DNA of 64,000 nt, taken from assembly GCF_002847445.1 (NCBI RefSeq), contig NZ_CP025430.1, positions 1,488,001 through 1,552,000 on the forward strand. Reading direction: 5' to 3'. The translations under genes were made by a program, and so were the position numbers. Under the pieces are notes generated by a model. It searched no databases and was not told where the DNA came from. It worked only from the letters and a program-made list of their open reading frames with translations. The stretch is from Paracoccus zhejiangensis (GTDB lineage Bacteria > Pseudomonadota > Alphaproteobacteria > Rhodobacterales > Rhodobacteraceae). Of the stretch, positions 52,124 to 59,698 are shown piece after piece (within the stretch, counting starts at the first letter, position 1; every line of letters begins with the position of its first letter).

Positions 52124-52295
52124 GTCCGCGGACGCTAACCGAAAACCGACAGCCATATTCAAGTCGATCGACGCCGATTGCTCAAATGGGCAAATGATGG
52201 TCGGCAGCGTAGACTAGGCAAAGGTGGGAAACGCGAAGACCCTAGCTATCGCAGCGGTTCCCGCCTCCACTATTCGTGACTATTAAGTGTGCTTC

Positions 52296-52426
52296 GGCCC
52301 TTTGCGGTCACTCGCGGGGCAGCGCAATGCTGTAGTGCAGCTTCTCCGAACCTGCCATTCGCCCCCCCAACGCAGCATTTTCAAACGTCAGATGGTAGCA
52401 ATGCGGGACAAAGCTGCCGTTGGCGG
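52296..52426 (+). repeat. 130-bp direct repeat, left copy
   Basis: It matches 54342-54470 in the same orientation. The core TGCAGCTTCTCCGAACCTGC is identical in both copies, as are GCAGCATTTTCAAACGTCAG and GTAGCAATGCGGGAC. Differences are scattered, and one 2-base indel lies in a C-run. The copy sits between the IS256 right end and the DsbA-like pseudogene. Confidence 0.85.
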
Positions 52427-52469
52427 TCAGAACGTTCTCACGCTAACCTTTCCTTGGGAGGCGCCGGTT

Positions 52470-53036
52470 GTGAAGGTGAAGGCATATCTCTGACTGGGTA
52501 GCCGATACTCCTATCTGGCTTCGTCGCAGCTTGGCCGCGTTGCCAGCGAAACTGGCACAGACATCGGATGGTGCCCTGTCAACTCTGTGGAACTCATTCG
52601 TCGCGCGCGGCCCGAAGGATCGCCCTTCGATCAGCCTGTGCTTTCGGGGCAGTACGCACCTGAGTTCCGCCATCGAGACACATGCAGGTGAGCGGCCTAC
52701 TATGGGATCGCGTATGCCGAACCTAAGATTTCCGCACTTCCGCCCAATGCCTTGGCGCTCACTTGCTGGTCCCAGTCTGATCCGACAAAGCGACAGGCAC
52801 TCATGAAGGCAATCTACGCCGCAGTGTTTGCGGATGGCATCGAGATGACGATGGATGCGCTTGAAGCGATTGCGGGTGAACGGCACTTGGTCTTCGAGGA
52901 TATCTCTATTGCTCTGGCCGAGGTCAATGCGCAGAAGGAAATCCGCGCCAAGCGAACCAACGACGATTTCTCCACTTGGTTGCCGCATATCGAAGAGGCC
53001 ATCGAACCCGCCCGTCTGATCTGCCCCTATCGCTAA
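52470..53036 (+). pseudogene. DsbA-like / 2-hydroxychromene-2-carboxylate isomerase family, broken
   Basis: Read in one frame from GTG 52470: VKVKAYL, stop TGA 52491, SRYSYLASSQLGRVASETGT, DIGWCPVNSVELIRRARPEG, EFRHRDTCR, stop TGA 52689, AAYYGIAYAEP, then ALALTCWSQSDPTKRQALMK, AIYAAVFADGIEMTMDAL to the natural stop at 53034. The order (SxYSYLAS start, DxxRWAAYYG with Trp changed to stop, Y.AVFADG helix) is that of HCCA isomerase, a DsbA-fold glutathione enzyme. The first stop lies where the family has a D-W/F-x-S segment and may involve a small double frameshift. Length without stops would be normal. Confidence 0.75.
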
Positions 53037-53274
53037 GGTGTCGCGGAAAGAATCGGCACTTACCGTAGCGAACGGCTGGGCATAGTACCGGCCCATTCGC
53101 GCGTCATTTTCATGGTAACGCCGCCTGAGAACGGCAGTGCAAAATTAGTCCACGGCGGCGGGATAGTCCTGCTGCGCTGCGGCTTCCGCAAAGCGGCCGT
53201 ACATTGCTCCGATGGCGTCACCAGACCCTAATCTTGAGACCGCAAGGAAATTCTAGCTTCAGGCGGTCCAGTGT
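53037..53274. other. 238-bp gap before the PUA-like/GIY-YIG gene
   Basis: No gene supported. It is GC-poorer than core DNA. An in-frame TAG at 53254 limits the next gene at its 5' side. No clear -35/-10 pair or ribosome site was found. Confidence 0.4.
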
Positions 53275-54081
53275 TTGGAACCAGAGCAAAGGCCCGATCA
53301 GCATGAACTATTACTGGACGAAGACCTGGGGGCACCCGATGTTCCTGAGTATGATGGCCTCGCTCTAAGCCATGAGGGATATCGCGCCAAGATCCTTGAG
53401 TACATCCAGCCTAGCGATGTCGTTCTCTATTTGACCAGCGACGCTAAGGAGGCGGATCCAATGCTGCATGGGCGCCTTGCAGGTGCTGTCCAGATCGCGG
53501 ATCCAATCGAAACTATCGACATTGAATTCCGACGTCCCGGTATTAAAAGACCGGTCGAACATTATCGTAAGGACGGAAAATTCCGCTGGCCATTTGGAAT
53601 TTCGATCTCGAGATCATGGAGATTCATTGATCAGGTTAGCAACAACGTACTAATTCCAAACCATGCGGACTACGGGATGCAAGGTGCCGCGACCATTCAC
53701 CCGATGTCTCACGACCAGATCGCCCAGCTTATGTCTTTGCAGGTTCGCGAGGTGATTAAGGCTGGTGAGTCAGAACGGCTTCCATTTGCTGGGTCTTTGA
53801 AACGCCCCTGGCACCCGAAGGCAGGACCGCGCGCTGCAACCGTTATCGATCCCGGACGTGAACTCTACATCGCTTGGATCGCTGACAGACATGGTTTGAC
53901 CTACAAAGTTGGCTCCGGCAAAGCGTCAGAGCGTGTGGCAGAGTTGAACAGGTACCGACGTGGTTCCCTCGGGGAGACGCTTTGGTCAAAGCAATCGAGC
54001 TATGAATTTGACAGCGTCGAAGGAGCCCGTGCCGCCGAGGACTATATTCTTGCTGAAGATAATACCGCTGGTCATGGCTAA
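53275..54081 (+). CDS. PUA-like (EVE/ASCH-like) plus GIY-YIG/T5orf172-like nuclease protein, with premature stop
   Basis: The frame gives 268 residues from a TTG start; no good ribosome site is visible, so the N-terminus is uncertain. Residues about 34-160 look PUA-like: ILEYIQPSDVVLYLTSD, MLHGRLAGAVQIADPIETID, RWPFGISISRSWRFIDQ. Residues about 196-268 look like GIY-YIG/T5orf172: ELYIAWIADRHGLTYKVGSG (Y198, Y210, G213), ASERVAELNRYRRG (R220), EGARAAEDYILAED (E255). The stop TAA at 54079 follows AGHG, and the frame then stays open for 54 more codons (KDHSEFLVGISNKEMNRLYG...) to TGA 54244-54246; that part resembles the natural end of T5orf172 domains. So a full protein would have about 323 residues. 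Both domain calls are by eye. Confidence 0.6.
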   Translation: MEPEQRPDQHELLLDEDLGAPDVPEYDGLALSHEGYRAKILEYIQPSDVVLYLTSDAKEADPMLHGRLAGAVQIADPIETIDIEFRRPGIKRPVEHYRKDGKFRWPFGISISRSWRFIDQVSNNVLIPNHADYGMQGAATIHPMSHDQIAQLMSLQVREVIKAGESERLPFAGSLKRPWHPKAGPRAATVIDPGRELYIAWIADRHGLTYKVGSGKASERVAELNRYRRGSLGETLWSKQSSYEFDSVEGARAAEDYILAEDNTAGHG

Positions 54082-54246
54082 AAGGATCACAGCGAGTTTC
54101 TGGTCGGTATCTCAAACAAAGAAATGAACCGGCTGTATGGAAAATCCATTGAGATCGGTGCAGCAAAGGACCAGGAAATATTATCGATTCAAATACTAAT
54201 TGGCGGTAAAGCATCTGATGAAATAATTTCCCAAGGAGATAGCTGA
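54082..54246 (+). pseudogene. 3' part of the PUA-like/GIY-YIG gene beyond the premature stop
   Basis: It is in frame with the gene before it, directly after TAA 54079-54081. It codes KDHSEFLVGISNKEMNRLYG and a lysine/isoleucine-rich tail ending DEIISQGDS at TGA 54244. The H-S-E-F-L-V-G-I-S segment matches where T5orf172 domains have an E-x-F-x-V-S strand, so it is best read as part of the original gene. Confidence 0.55.
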
Positions 54247-54341
54247 ATCAGTATTGCGTTATCGAGATATTTCTGACGCGAATTACAAGGTGCATAATCA
54301 TACCAGCGAAGGGCCATACGGAAAATGGCAAAGACAGTAGC

Positions 54342-54470
54342 GGCCCTTTCCTCTTATTCGCTGGCAGCGCACTGCTGCAGTGCAGCTTCTCCGAACCTGC
54401 CACTCGCCCCGGCGCAGCATTTTCAAACGTCAGACTGTAGCAATGCGGGACGAAGCTGCCGCTTAGCGCT
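54342..54470 (+). repeat. 130-bp direct repeat, right copy
   Basis: This copy of 52296-52426 lies about 2.05 kb to the right, same orientation. It falls between the end of the GIY-YIG gene and the Nudix pseudogene and slightly overlaps the 3' end of the latter. The two copies bracket the DsbA-like pseudogene and the PUA-like/GIY-YIG gene. Confidence 0.85.
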
Positions 54471-54918
54471 TGCTTTGCAGGTGTGCCTTCAAGCCTGTCG
54501 GATAGAGTTGAGGCTGGCCAGGACCGTCCTGCTCTTCTAGAGCAAACCATTCGGCGAAACACTCCGCACCGTTATCCTCTCGAAACGCGATACGGGTCTG
54601 TCCGGCGAAAGCCTCAGGCGGAAACGTCACGTCGAAGATTGCCAGCATCTCATGCCCGAGGCTCCCCTCGTGAACATAGATGTTTTCGACTAAAGCGGGG
54701 CCGTCAACGATTTTCACCGTTATGCCAAGTTCTTCCTAAAACTCTCGGATGAGAGCGGCCCATGCCGTTTCGCCAAACTCCACCGTACCGCCAAGCGGGC
54801 GCACACCCTTTAGCCGCCCTGAGTCCTCGTATACTTCGGAGGCGAGCAGCCGATTGCCTCTCCAGTGCAGGCCCAAAGCCTCAAAGCGAATTCCGGATGC
54901 AGGGCGCCATTTGCTCAT
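54463..54918 (-). pseudogene. Nudix hydrolase with a stop codon in the Nudix box
   Basis: ATG 54918 begins MSKWRPASGIRFEALGLHWR, then LKGVRPLGGTVEFGETAWAA and LIREF, followed by TAG (54738-54736), then EELGITVKIVDGPALVENIY, HEMLAIFDVTFP and EWFALEEQDGP to the end at 54463. The Nudix box G-x5-E-x7-REUxEExGU reads GGTVEFGETAWAALIREF-stop-EELG, so only the x between REF and EELG is changed. One point mutation has killed an otherwise complete 151-residue protein. Confidence 0.85.
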
Positions 54919-56449
54919 GTGAGCGGGATACGCCTAGGACCAAACGACTGCAATGGGCTGATGGTGTTGAAAAACTCGCCGGCGATCTTCGCCCTGGAAT
55001 GGTGCCGCACGTCCTCTTCGGGGAATTCCTTCCATGCATGGCGTGCGCTTGATCGGCTTCTTCGGCCGATCTGCATCGCAGTAGTGTATGTCGGGCAGAG
55101 CTTGGCCAATTTCCGGAGGTCCTGGGCGGTGGCGGCGAGTGTGAACTCGTCCTTCACTCCCAATGGTCCCCTCAGCCGCAATCGGCTGAGCCCCAGGATA
55201 CGTTTCAGATGCGCGAAGAGCATCTTAACCTTCTTGCCCCGCCTTGAGGCCGTCTCGTTGAAGGCAGACGCCGTGCAGGTTCGGGCGAACTCGCGCACGA
55301 TCTCGTATTTGCCGCGTTGCAGGCTGCGCGTTTCGCTGTTCGGGCAACATTGCGCCTTCAATGGGCAAGCTTGGCAGTCGGCTTTCGAAGCGCGATATCT
55401 TCGTGGTTTCATCTCGGCCGAGAAGCGCGCCGGATCGGAATAGTTCCGTCGCCTGTGCCGCAGCTCCTTACCTTCCGGGCAGATGTAGCGGTCAATTACT
55501 TCATCCCAGGTGAAGTCGGAACGTGACAACGTGCCGTCCGTGCGCTCGCCTTTGTCGATCACCGGGATGAAAGACAGGATCTGCCGCTTCAGAACGATCT
55601 CGACCAGGCTCTCCTCAGAACCATTGGCCGTATCGGCGGCCAGCCAGGCAGGGCGAATATCGAAGCGTTCCGCCGTGCGATCCAGCATCGTAAGCGTGGA
55701 GCCGACCTCGGCCTGCCGAACCGAACGGGTCGCTTCGACATCCATGATGATCCCGTGATCCGTGTCGATCAGATAGTTGTCCGAATAGGCGAAGAGGCAG
55801 GCCCTTTGCGTGCTGCCGTCCACTGACTGGGGGGATCGGCATGGGCCGTGAACTTGAGTTTGACGGGCGTGGCTGCGCCGAAGGCTTCCTCATCGAGCGT
55901 GTCGAGATACTCGCGCACCGCCCTGGGGGCCTCCGGCGGATCGACGGTTGAGGCATCCCATTCGCTCTGGCGACTGGAGCTCTGCTTCTGGACATCGGCG
56001 CTGATCAGGCTGGCATCGACGGCAAAGCCCTGACCGCCAACCAGGCCATGGGCGATGCACTGCGCAACCACGCGCTCGAAGACGTGGCGTAAGATATCGC
56101 TGTCGCGGAACTTGCCATGTCGAACCTTCGAGAAGCTCGAATGATCCGGTACCTTGTCCTCGATCCCCAGCCGGCAGAAACAGCGATAGGCGAAGTTGAG
56201 GTGCACTTCCCGGCAGAGACGCCGCTCGGACCGCTGCCCCATGACATAGCCGATCACCAGCATCCGGATCATGAGTTCAGGATCGATCGAAGGCCGCCCG
56301 GTATGGCTGTAGAAGTCGCGCATCTCCTCGTGCTGGTCCACCAGATCCAAGAAGCGGCCGACACCCCGAAGGAGATGGTCGGACGGGATGTGCGTCTCCA
56401 GATCAAACTCGTAAAACAGCCGGGCATGAACCTTTTGCTTTCCAAGCAT
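54915..56449 (-). pseudogene. IS1182-family transposase, frameshifted
   Basis: ATG 56449 starts MLGKQKVHARLFYEFDLETH, then HTGRPSIDPELMIRMLVIGY, DHSSFSKVRHGKF and GQGFAVDASLI. Around 55800 the frame breaks: ...HADPPSQWTAARKGPA runs on in one frame while LFAYSDNYLIDTDHGIIMDV continues in the other; one T appears to be missing in a TCTTC run. The rest has YICPEGKELRHRRRNYSDP, CQACPLKAQCCPNSETR (Cys cluster) and LKRILGLSRLRLRGPLG. The end reads through the inverted repeat to 54915. Function lost unless ribosomes shift. Confidence 0.88.
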
Positions 56450-56540
56450 CGCAGACCCTCCAGATCCCTGTAAATCAAGGGAATCAGAAGCCTCAGCCCC
56501 GATCAAGGCCACAGTTTTTGAACAGCATCGGCTCACTGCC
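54949..56540 (-). mobile_element. IS1182-family insertion sequence
   Basis: Imperfect inverted ends of 28 bp: TGCAATGGGCTGATGGTGTT at 54949 onward, ending GAAAAACT (54976), against AGTTTTTGAACAGCATCGGC at 56513 onward, ending CACTGCC (56540). About 21 of 28 positions pair. The element is about 1.59 kb. Its left end lies 31 bp upstream of the Nudix gene start, so it would have cut that gene from its promoter. A target duplication is not clear. Confidence 0.8.
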
Positions 56541-56688
56541 GACCTGCGGCGCTGCGGCAATGTTATTCAACCTCGGCCAGAGCCGTTCGGTATGGTCGGC
56601 CCAAAGCAGTCGAGCGGCTGCCACTTGATCAACGTCCTTAAATTTTCCGATTTGGACAAAAAACAGGATGTTAAGCTCGGCACTCTAT

Positions 56689-56963
56689 TTATTCGGAGCA
56701 CAACACATCGATGATTGTTGGTAGATATTTGAGCAATGTGCACGATCGCTCTCCTTCTCATGTTCCGACAGCCCCGCATATGGTTTGGCGAGCTGCCGAT
56801 TCCACTGGGCAACGAGCTCTGCCGGAATTAGCAGGCTTCCATCTGGCTGCTGACGCCCCTTGCCGTGCATATATTTTTGCCAAAGCGACCACCGCTCGTG
56901 CTCAATATTCGCTAGATCTTCCAGAGCTCGTTGTAGGGCGTCTTCAATCTCTCTCCGTTTCAT
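56689..56963 (-). pseudogene. RyR-domain-like small protein, 3' frameshift
   Basis: ATG 56963 reads MKRREIEDALQRALEDLANI, EHERWSLWQKYMHGKGRQQP, DGSLLIPAELVAQWNRQLAK, PYAGLSEHEKESDR. The E-H-E-R-W...PAELVxxWxRQ...PYxxLSExEKxSDR pattern is that of the RyR (ryanodine-receptor) repeat family found in phages and bacteria. After SDR the frame ends AHCSNIYQQSSM..., but a neighbouring frame reads LLKYLPTIIDVLCSE and stops at 56691-56689, a more natural end. A single-base change near 56735-56745 is likely. The role in bacteria is unknown. Confidence 0.6.
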
Positions 56964-57099
56964 TTGCCGCCTATATCAGTCCCTTTGCCGCAATGCTTCT
57001 ATAGCGCTCCCCAAGAGCAGTTAGCCGAACGGTTTTCGACTCCATCGCCGCGTGCCACATGTGCGGCACTCCCTCGGGGATCAACAAGCCGACACGATT

Positions 57100-57740
57100 G
57101 AAATTCTGTAGCATAAGGCCGGGGTTTCCGTCGTCGATCTATACCACAAGCATGGCGTCAGTGATGCCACCGTTTACAAGTGGAAGGACAAGTATGGCGG
57201 CATAGATGTCAGCGAGGCCAAGCGGTTGAAGGGGCTCGAGGACGAGAACGCGCGTCTGAAGCGGCTGCTGGCGGATGCCATGCTGGATAATGACGCGCTG
57301 AAGGACCTCCTTGGAAAAAAGTGGTGACGCCCGCCGGGAAACGGCAAGCGGTCGTGCATCTGGTGAAGGTCCACGGGATGAGCGAACGGCGGGCGTGTCG
57401 GATGATCGGCTCTTGTCGGATGACCATGCGCTACGAGGCGATCCAGCAGGACGACCCCGTGCTGCGGGAACGGTTGAAGGAGTCGGCGCGGGTGCGCCGT
57501 CGGTTCGGCTACCGTCGTCTGCATGTGTTCCTGCGGCGCGAGGGCCATGCGGTGAACCATAAGCGCCTGTTCCGCATCTACCGCGAGGAACGGCCGCTTG
57601 TCCGCCGCCGCGGTGGCCGCAAGCGGGCGATCGGCATGCGAGCCACGATGGCGGTGCCGCTGATGCCGAACCAGCGCTGGTCGCTCGACTTCGTATCCGA
57701 TCAGCTGACGGATGGTCGTCGGTTCAGGATCATGTGGTTT
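57100..57740 (+). mobile_element. IS3-family (IS407-like) insertion sequence remnant
   Basis: Both ends are missing: orfA begins mid-domain near 57100 and orfB stops inside the integrase core near 57735. No inverted repeats were found. What remains keeps the standard overlapping orfA/orfB arrangement with a slippery A-AAA-AAG. Confidence 0.85.
57112..57327 (+). pseudogene. IS3 orfA (HTH, leucine-zipper protein), 5'-truncated
   Basis: After a TAG at 57109 the frame reads [71 protein letters not shown] and TGA 57325. The H-G-V-S-D-A-T-x-Y-x-W-K helix-turn-helix and the following leucine-zipper are typical. The normal start (about 20 residues with RFTEEQII) is lost or mutated. The GGA AAA AAG at 57313-57321 is a classic -1 slippery site for making the OrfAB fusion. 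Confidence 0.85.
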
Positions 57741-57785
57741 CCCTGTGACGGAGTGTCACCGCACCGGCTTACGGTATTGCCGTGA
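57321..57785 (+). pseudogene. IS3 orfB transposase, 3'-truncated
   Basis: The frame, -1 relative to orfA, reads VTPAGKRQAVVHLVKVHGMS, ERRACRMIGSCRMTMRYEAI, RRRFGYRRLHVFLRREGHAV, NHKRLFRIYREERPLVRRRG and NQRWSLDFVSDQLTDGRRFR. This is the HTH_21 region and the beginning of the rve domain with its first catalytic Asp (SLDFV). After GRRFRI it changes to unrelated MWFPCDGVSP, so the second Asp and the Glu are gone. It cannot be active. Confidence 0.9.
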
Positions 57786-58218
57786 GGCATACCGCGAGCG
57801 GGCTGCAAGGTCCCATAGAATTGCCGTACAGAAACCTGATAAAACCTGACATGCTCGGTGCCCGCTACGTCATGGGCTGTCACATGCCATCGGGCCGAGC
57901 CTGCCGTAATGATGCTAGCAAATAGTGACTTTCGAGGTGCGGGCGTATGTCAGATGGGGGCGATCGAATGCCTGAGCAGATGTTGACCCAACAACCCGCG
58001 TCCCAGAACAATTTTTTTCCTCTGAATGCACTCGCAAGCCGCGCACCATGCGGCAAAAGTGGCAGGGCATGAAAAGTGTGTTGCAGGTTCGCGGCTTGGG
58101 CTGGTCCGCTCGTGCGAACCTGTCGTATCTCATCGCAAACAAGCGCAAATGGCATGGCGGGCTTGTTGGTGGGCAAATCTCAATAACGTCTGAATTTTTC
58201 AATAAAATCAAGTACGTT
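57741..58218. other. 478-bp gene-free stretch next to tRNA-Ser
   Basis: No supported gene; open frames here are short and do not match families. One structured feature is visible: CAGGTTCGC (58084-58092) and GCGAACCTG (58114-58122), a perfect 9-bp inverted repeat with a 21-base gap. The piece next to the tRNA (58180-58215) is AT-rich. Confidence 0.45.
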
Positions 58219-58308
58219 TGGCGGAGAGGAAGGGATTCGAACCCTCGAGACGGTTCCCCGCCTACACACTTTCCAGGCGTGCGCCTTCGACCACTCGGCC
58301 ACCTCTCC
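58219..58308 (-). tRNA. tRNA-Ser(GGA), CCA encoded
   Basis: On the minus strand a 90-base type II tRNA starts at 58308: acceptor GGAGAGG/CCTCTCC, D arm GCCGAGTGGTCGAAGGC, anticodon arm CACGC-CTGGAAA-GTGTG with anticodon GGA, a long variable arm (AGGCGGGGAACCGTCT), T arm with GGTTCGAATCC, then G-CCA. Its 3' end points to the accessory region. Confidence 0.96.
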
Positions 58309-58352
58309 GTCGGCGGGTGTAGCGTGGTGGCGTCAGGCGCGCAAGACCGGGA

Positions 58353-58985
58353 TCAGAGCTTCGAGATGCGGTTTTGCAATTCGGCCAGTTGCCGGCGGAT
58401 CTCGACCATGTCGTCGCCGTCGCCAGCACCGTCGGCAGCGGGCGGGGATTGGGGCGCGGGGGCGGACTTACCCTTGCGGGCCGCGGGCATCGGGGCGGCT
58501 TCGGCCTCCTCGGCCTCGTCCGGGTCAGGCCCCGAGGCACCGCCGCGCCAGCCGCCCATCATCGCCTTCAGGAACATCTGCTGCTGGCGCTGCAGCGCGT
58601 CGAAACCTGGCATCTTGGCCATCGGGTTCGGCATGGTCGCCATGTTCTCCATCATCTTCGACTGGCCCTCGCGCAGCATCTCGAAGCTGGCGGCCAGGAA
58701 TTGCGGCACCACGGATTGCGCCTGGGTAGTATAGCTGCGCACCAGGTCGGTCAGCACGTCGATGGGCAGGACATTCTCGCCACGGCTTTCGTGATCGGCG
58801 ACGATCTGCAGCAGGTATTGCCGGGTCAGGTCATCGCCGGTCTTCAGGTCGACGATCTTCACCTCGCGGCCCTCGCGGACGAAGACCGCGATATCCTCGA
58901 GCGTGACGTAATCGCTGGTCTCGGTATTGTAGAGCCGCCGGCTGGCATAGCGCTTGATCAGCAGCGGCGTTTCGGTTGCGGCCAT
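58353..58985 (-). CDS. phaR: Polyhydroxyalkanoate synthesis repressor PhaR
   Basis: The protein has 210 residues; ATG 58985 gives the family start. [20 protein letters not shown] and [15 protein letters not shown] form the PHB_acc_N DNA-binding domain (about 8-68), followed by [20 protein letters not shown] and the PHB_acc domain (about 75-115, [20 protein letters not shown]). A Met/Gln-rich amphipathic part and an acidic, Pro/Ala-rich tail end with [19 protein letters not shown]. PhaR represses phaP and itself and is released by binding nascent PHB granules. The window holds its likely operators at 62698-62720 and 59006-59040. Confidence 0.96.
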   Translation of the reverse strand: MAATETPLLIKRYASRRLYNTETSDYVTLEDIAVFVREGREVKIVDLKTGDDLTRQYLLQIVADHESRGENVLPIDVLTDLVRSYTTQAQSVVPQFLAASFEMLREGQSKMMENMATMPNPMAKMPGFDALQRQQQMFLKAMMGGWRGGASGPDPDEAEEAEAAPMPAARKGKSAPAPQSPPAADGAGDGDDMVEIRRQLAELQNRISKL

Positions 58986-59005
58986 GGACTGAGCCCCGTC
59001 TTGAT

Positions 59006-59040
59006 GCATTTGCAGCATGATGGGCGCAGTGCAGCGAAAA
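59006..59040 (-). promoter_or_regulatory. Candidate PhaR sites upstream of phaR
   Basis: Two imperfect versions of CTGC-N3/4-GCAG lie 20-55 bases upstream of phaR: CTGCAAATGC (59015-59006, minus strand) and TTTTCGCTGCACTGC (59040-59026). The second shares TTTTCGCTGCA and TGC with the perfect site near phaP. They would allow autoregulation. Confidence 0.5.
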
Positions 59041-59184
59041 GGCAAAAGAAAAGCACCATTTTGTCGCAGCGTGCCACGGGAGTGTAGCGCGCTGGCACGG
59101 GGGTGCGGCGCCGCGGATTCCCGTTGCGACGGCGCGCGACACTGTCATTCTGGTGGCCACAGCCGCGCGCGAGAGGAGAAGCCG

Positions 59185-59655
59185 ATGACTGACGCCACCG
59201 CCGAACTGACCATCTCGCGCCTGATCCCGGCCCCGCCTTCGCTGGTCTGGCGGGCCTGGAGCGATCCGGCCATCCTTGCCCGCTGGTGGATCCCGGCGCC
59301 CTACGCCTGCCGGGTGGTCAAGCTGGACCTGCGGCCGGGCGGGGGCCTCGAGACGCTGATGCGCGAGGGCGACGGCCCCTTCCAGCCCCATGTCGAGGGC
59401 TGCTTTCTGGAAGCAATCCCCGAGCGCCGGCTGGTCTTCACCACGCAATTGGCCGAGGGCTGGCGGCCGATAGAACCCTGGCTGGCGCTGACGGCGATCC
59501 TCGATTTCACGCCCGAAGATGGCGGCACCCGCTATGCCGCCCGGGTGCTGCATCGCAGTGCCAATGAGGCGCAGAAGCATGACGAGATGGGCTTTGAACC
59601 CGGTTGGGGCGCGGCGCTGGATCAGCTGGCCGCCACGGTCGGATCGCTGGGGTAG
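59185..59655 (+). CDS. SRPBCC (AHSA1-like) domain protein
   Basis: The protein has 156 residues; ATG 59185 has GAGAGGAG 9 bases upstream. It is one START/Bet v 1-like domain: LTISRLIPAPPSLVWRAWSD, ILARWWIPAPYACRVVKLDL, RPGGGLETLM, GCFLEAIPERRLVFTTQLAE, GTRYAARVLHRSANEAQKHD and GFEPGWGAALDQLAATV. The WW, G-x-E/F and GW...LDQL features are typical of the SRPBCC proteins often controlled by ArsR regulators. They bind hydrophobic ligands; the ligand is unknown. It lies 43 bp before cls and may be co-transcribed. Confidence 0.92.
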   Translation: MTDATAELTISRLIPAPPSLVWRAWSDPAILARWWIPAPYACRVVKLDLRPGGGLETLMREGDGPFQPHVEGCFLEAIPERRLVFTTQLAEGWRPIEPWLALTAILDFTPEDGGTRYAARVLHRSANEAQKHDEMGFEPGWGAALDQLAATVGSLG

Positions 59656-59698
59656 AGCCGCTGCTGCGGTTGTAATTGGTTTGATGGAGTTGTGACCC

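Larger units (their letters stand above)
48501..58218. other. Accessory (degraded genomic island-like) region between two convergent tRNA genes
   Basis: About 9.7 kb lies between the 3' ends of tRNA-Ala(GGC) and tRNA-Ser(GGA). It differs from the flanks: lower and patchy GC, three insertion-sequence families, and almost every gene broken. No integrase gene and no repeat of either tRNA 3' end was found inside, so the element that brought the DNA in cannot be named and the outer borders are only inferred from the tRNAs. Confidence 0.7.

Noticed and set aside
52443..53096. 217-codon minus-strand frame
   Set aside because: It is antisense to the DsbA-like pseudogene, whose plus-strand frame matches a family; the minus-strand product matches nothing I recognise.
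54736..54738. TAG in the Nudix box as recoded (pyrrolysine-like) codon
   Set aside because: No recoding machinery is visible, and surrounding genes are also broken, so a simple nonsense mutation is more likely.
48501..58218. CRISPR array or Cas genes in the accessory region
   Set aside because: No regularly spaced short repeats and no cas-like product were seen.
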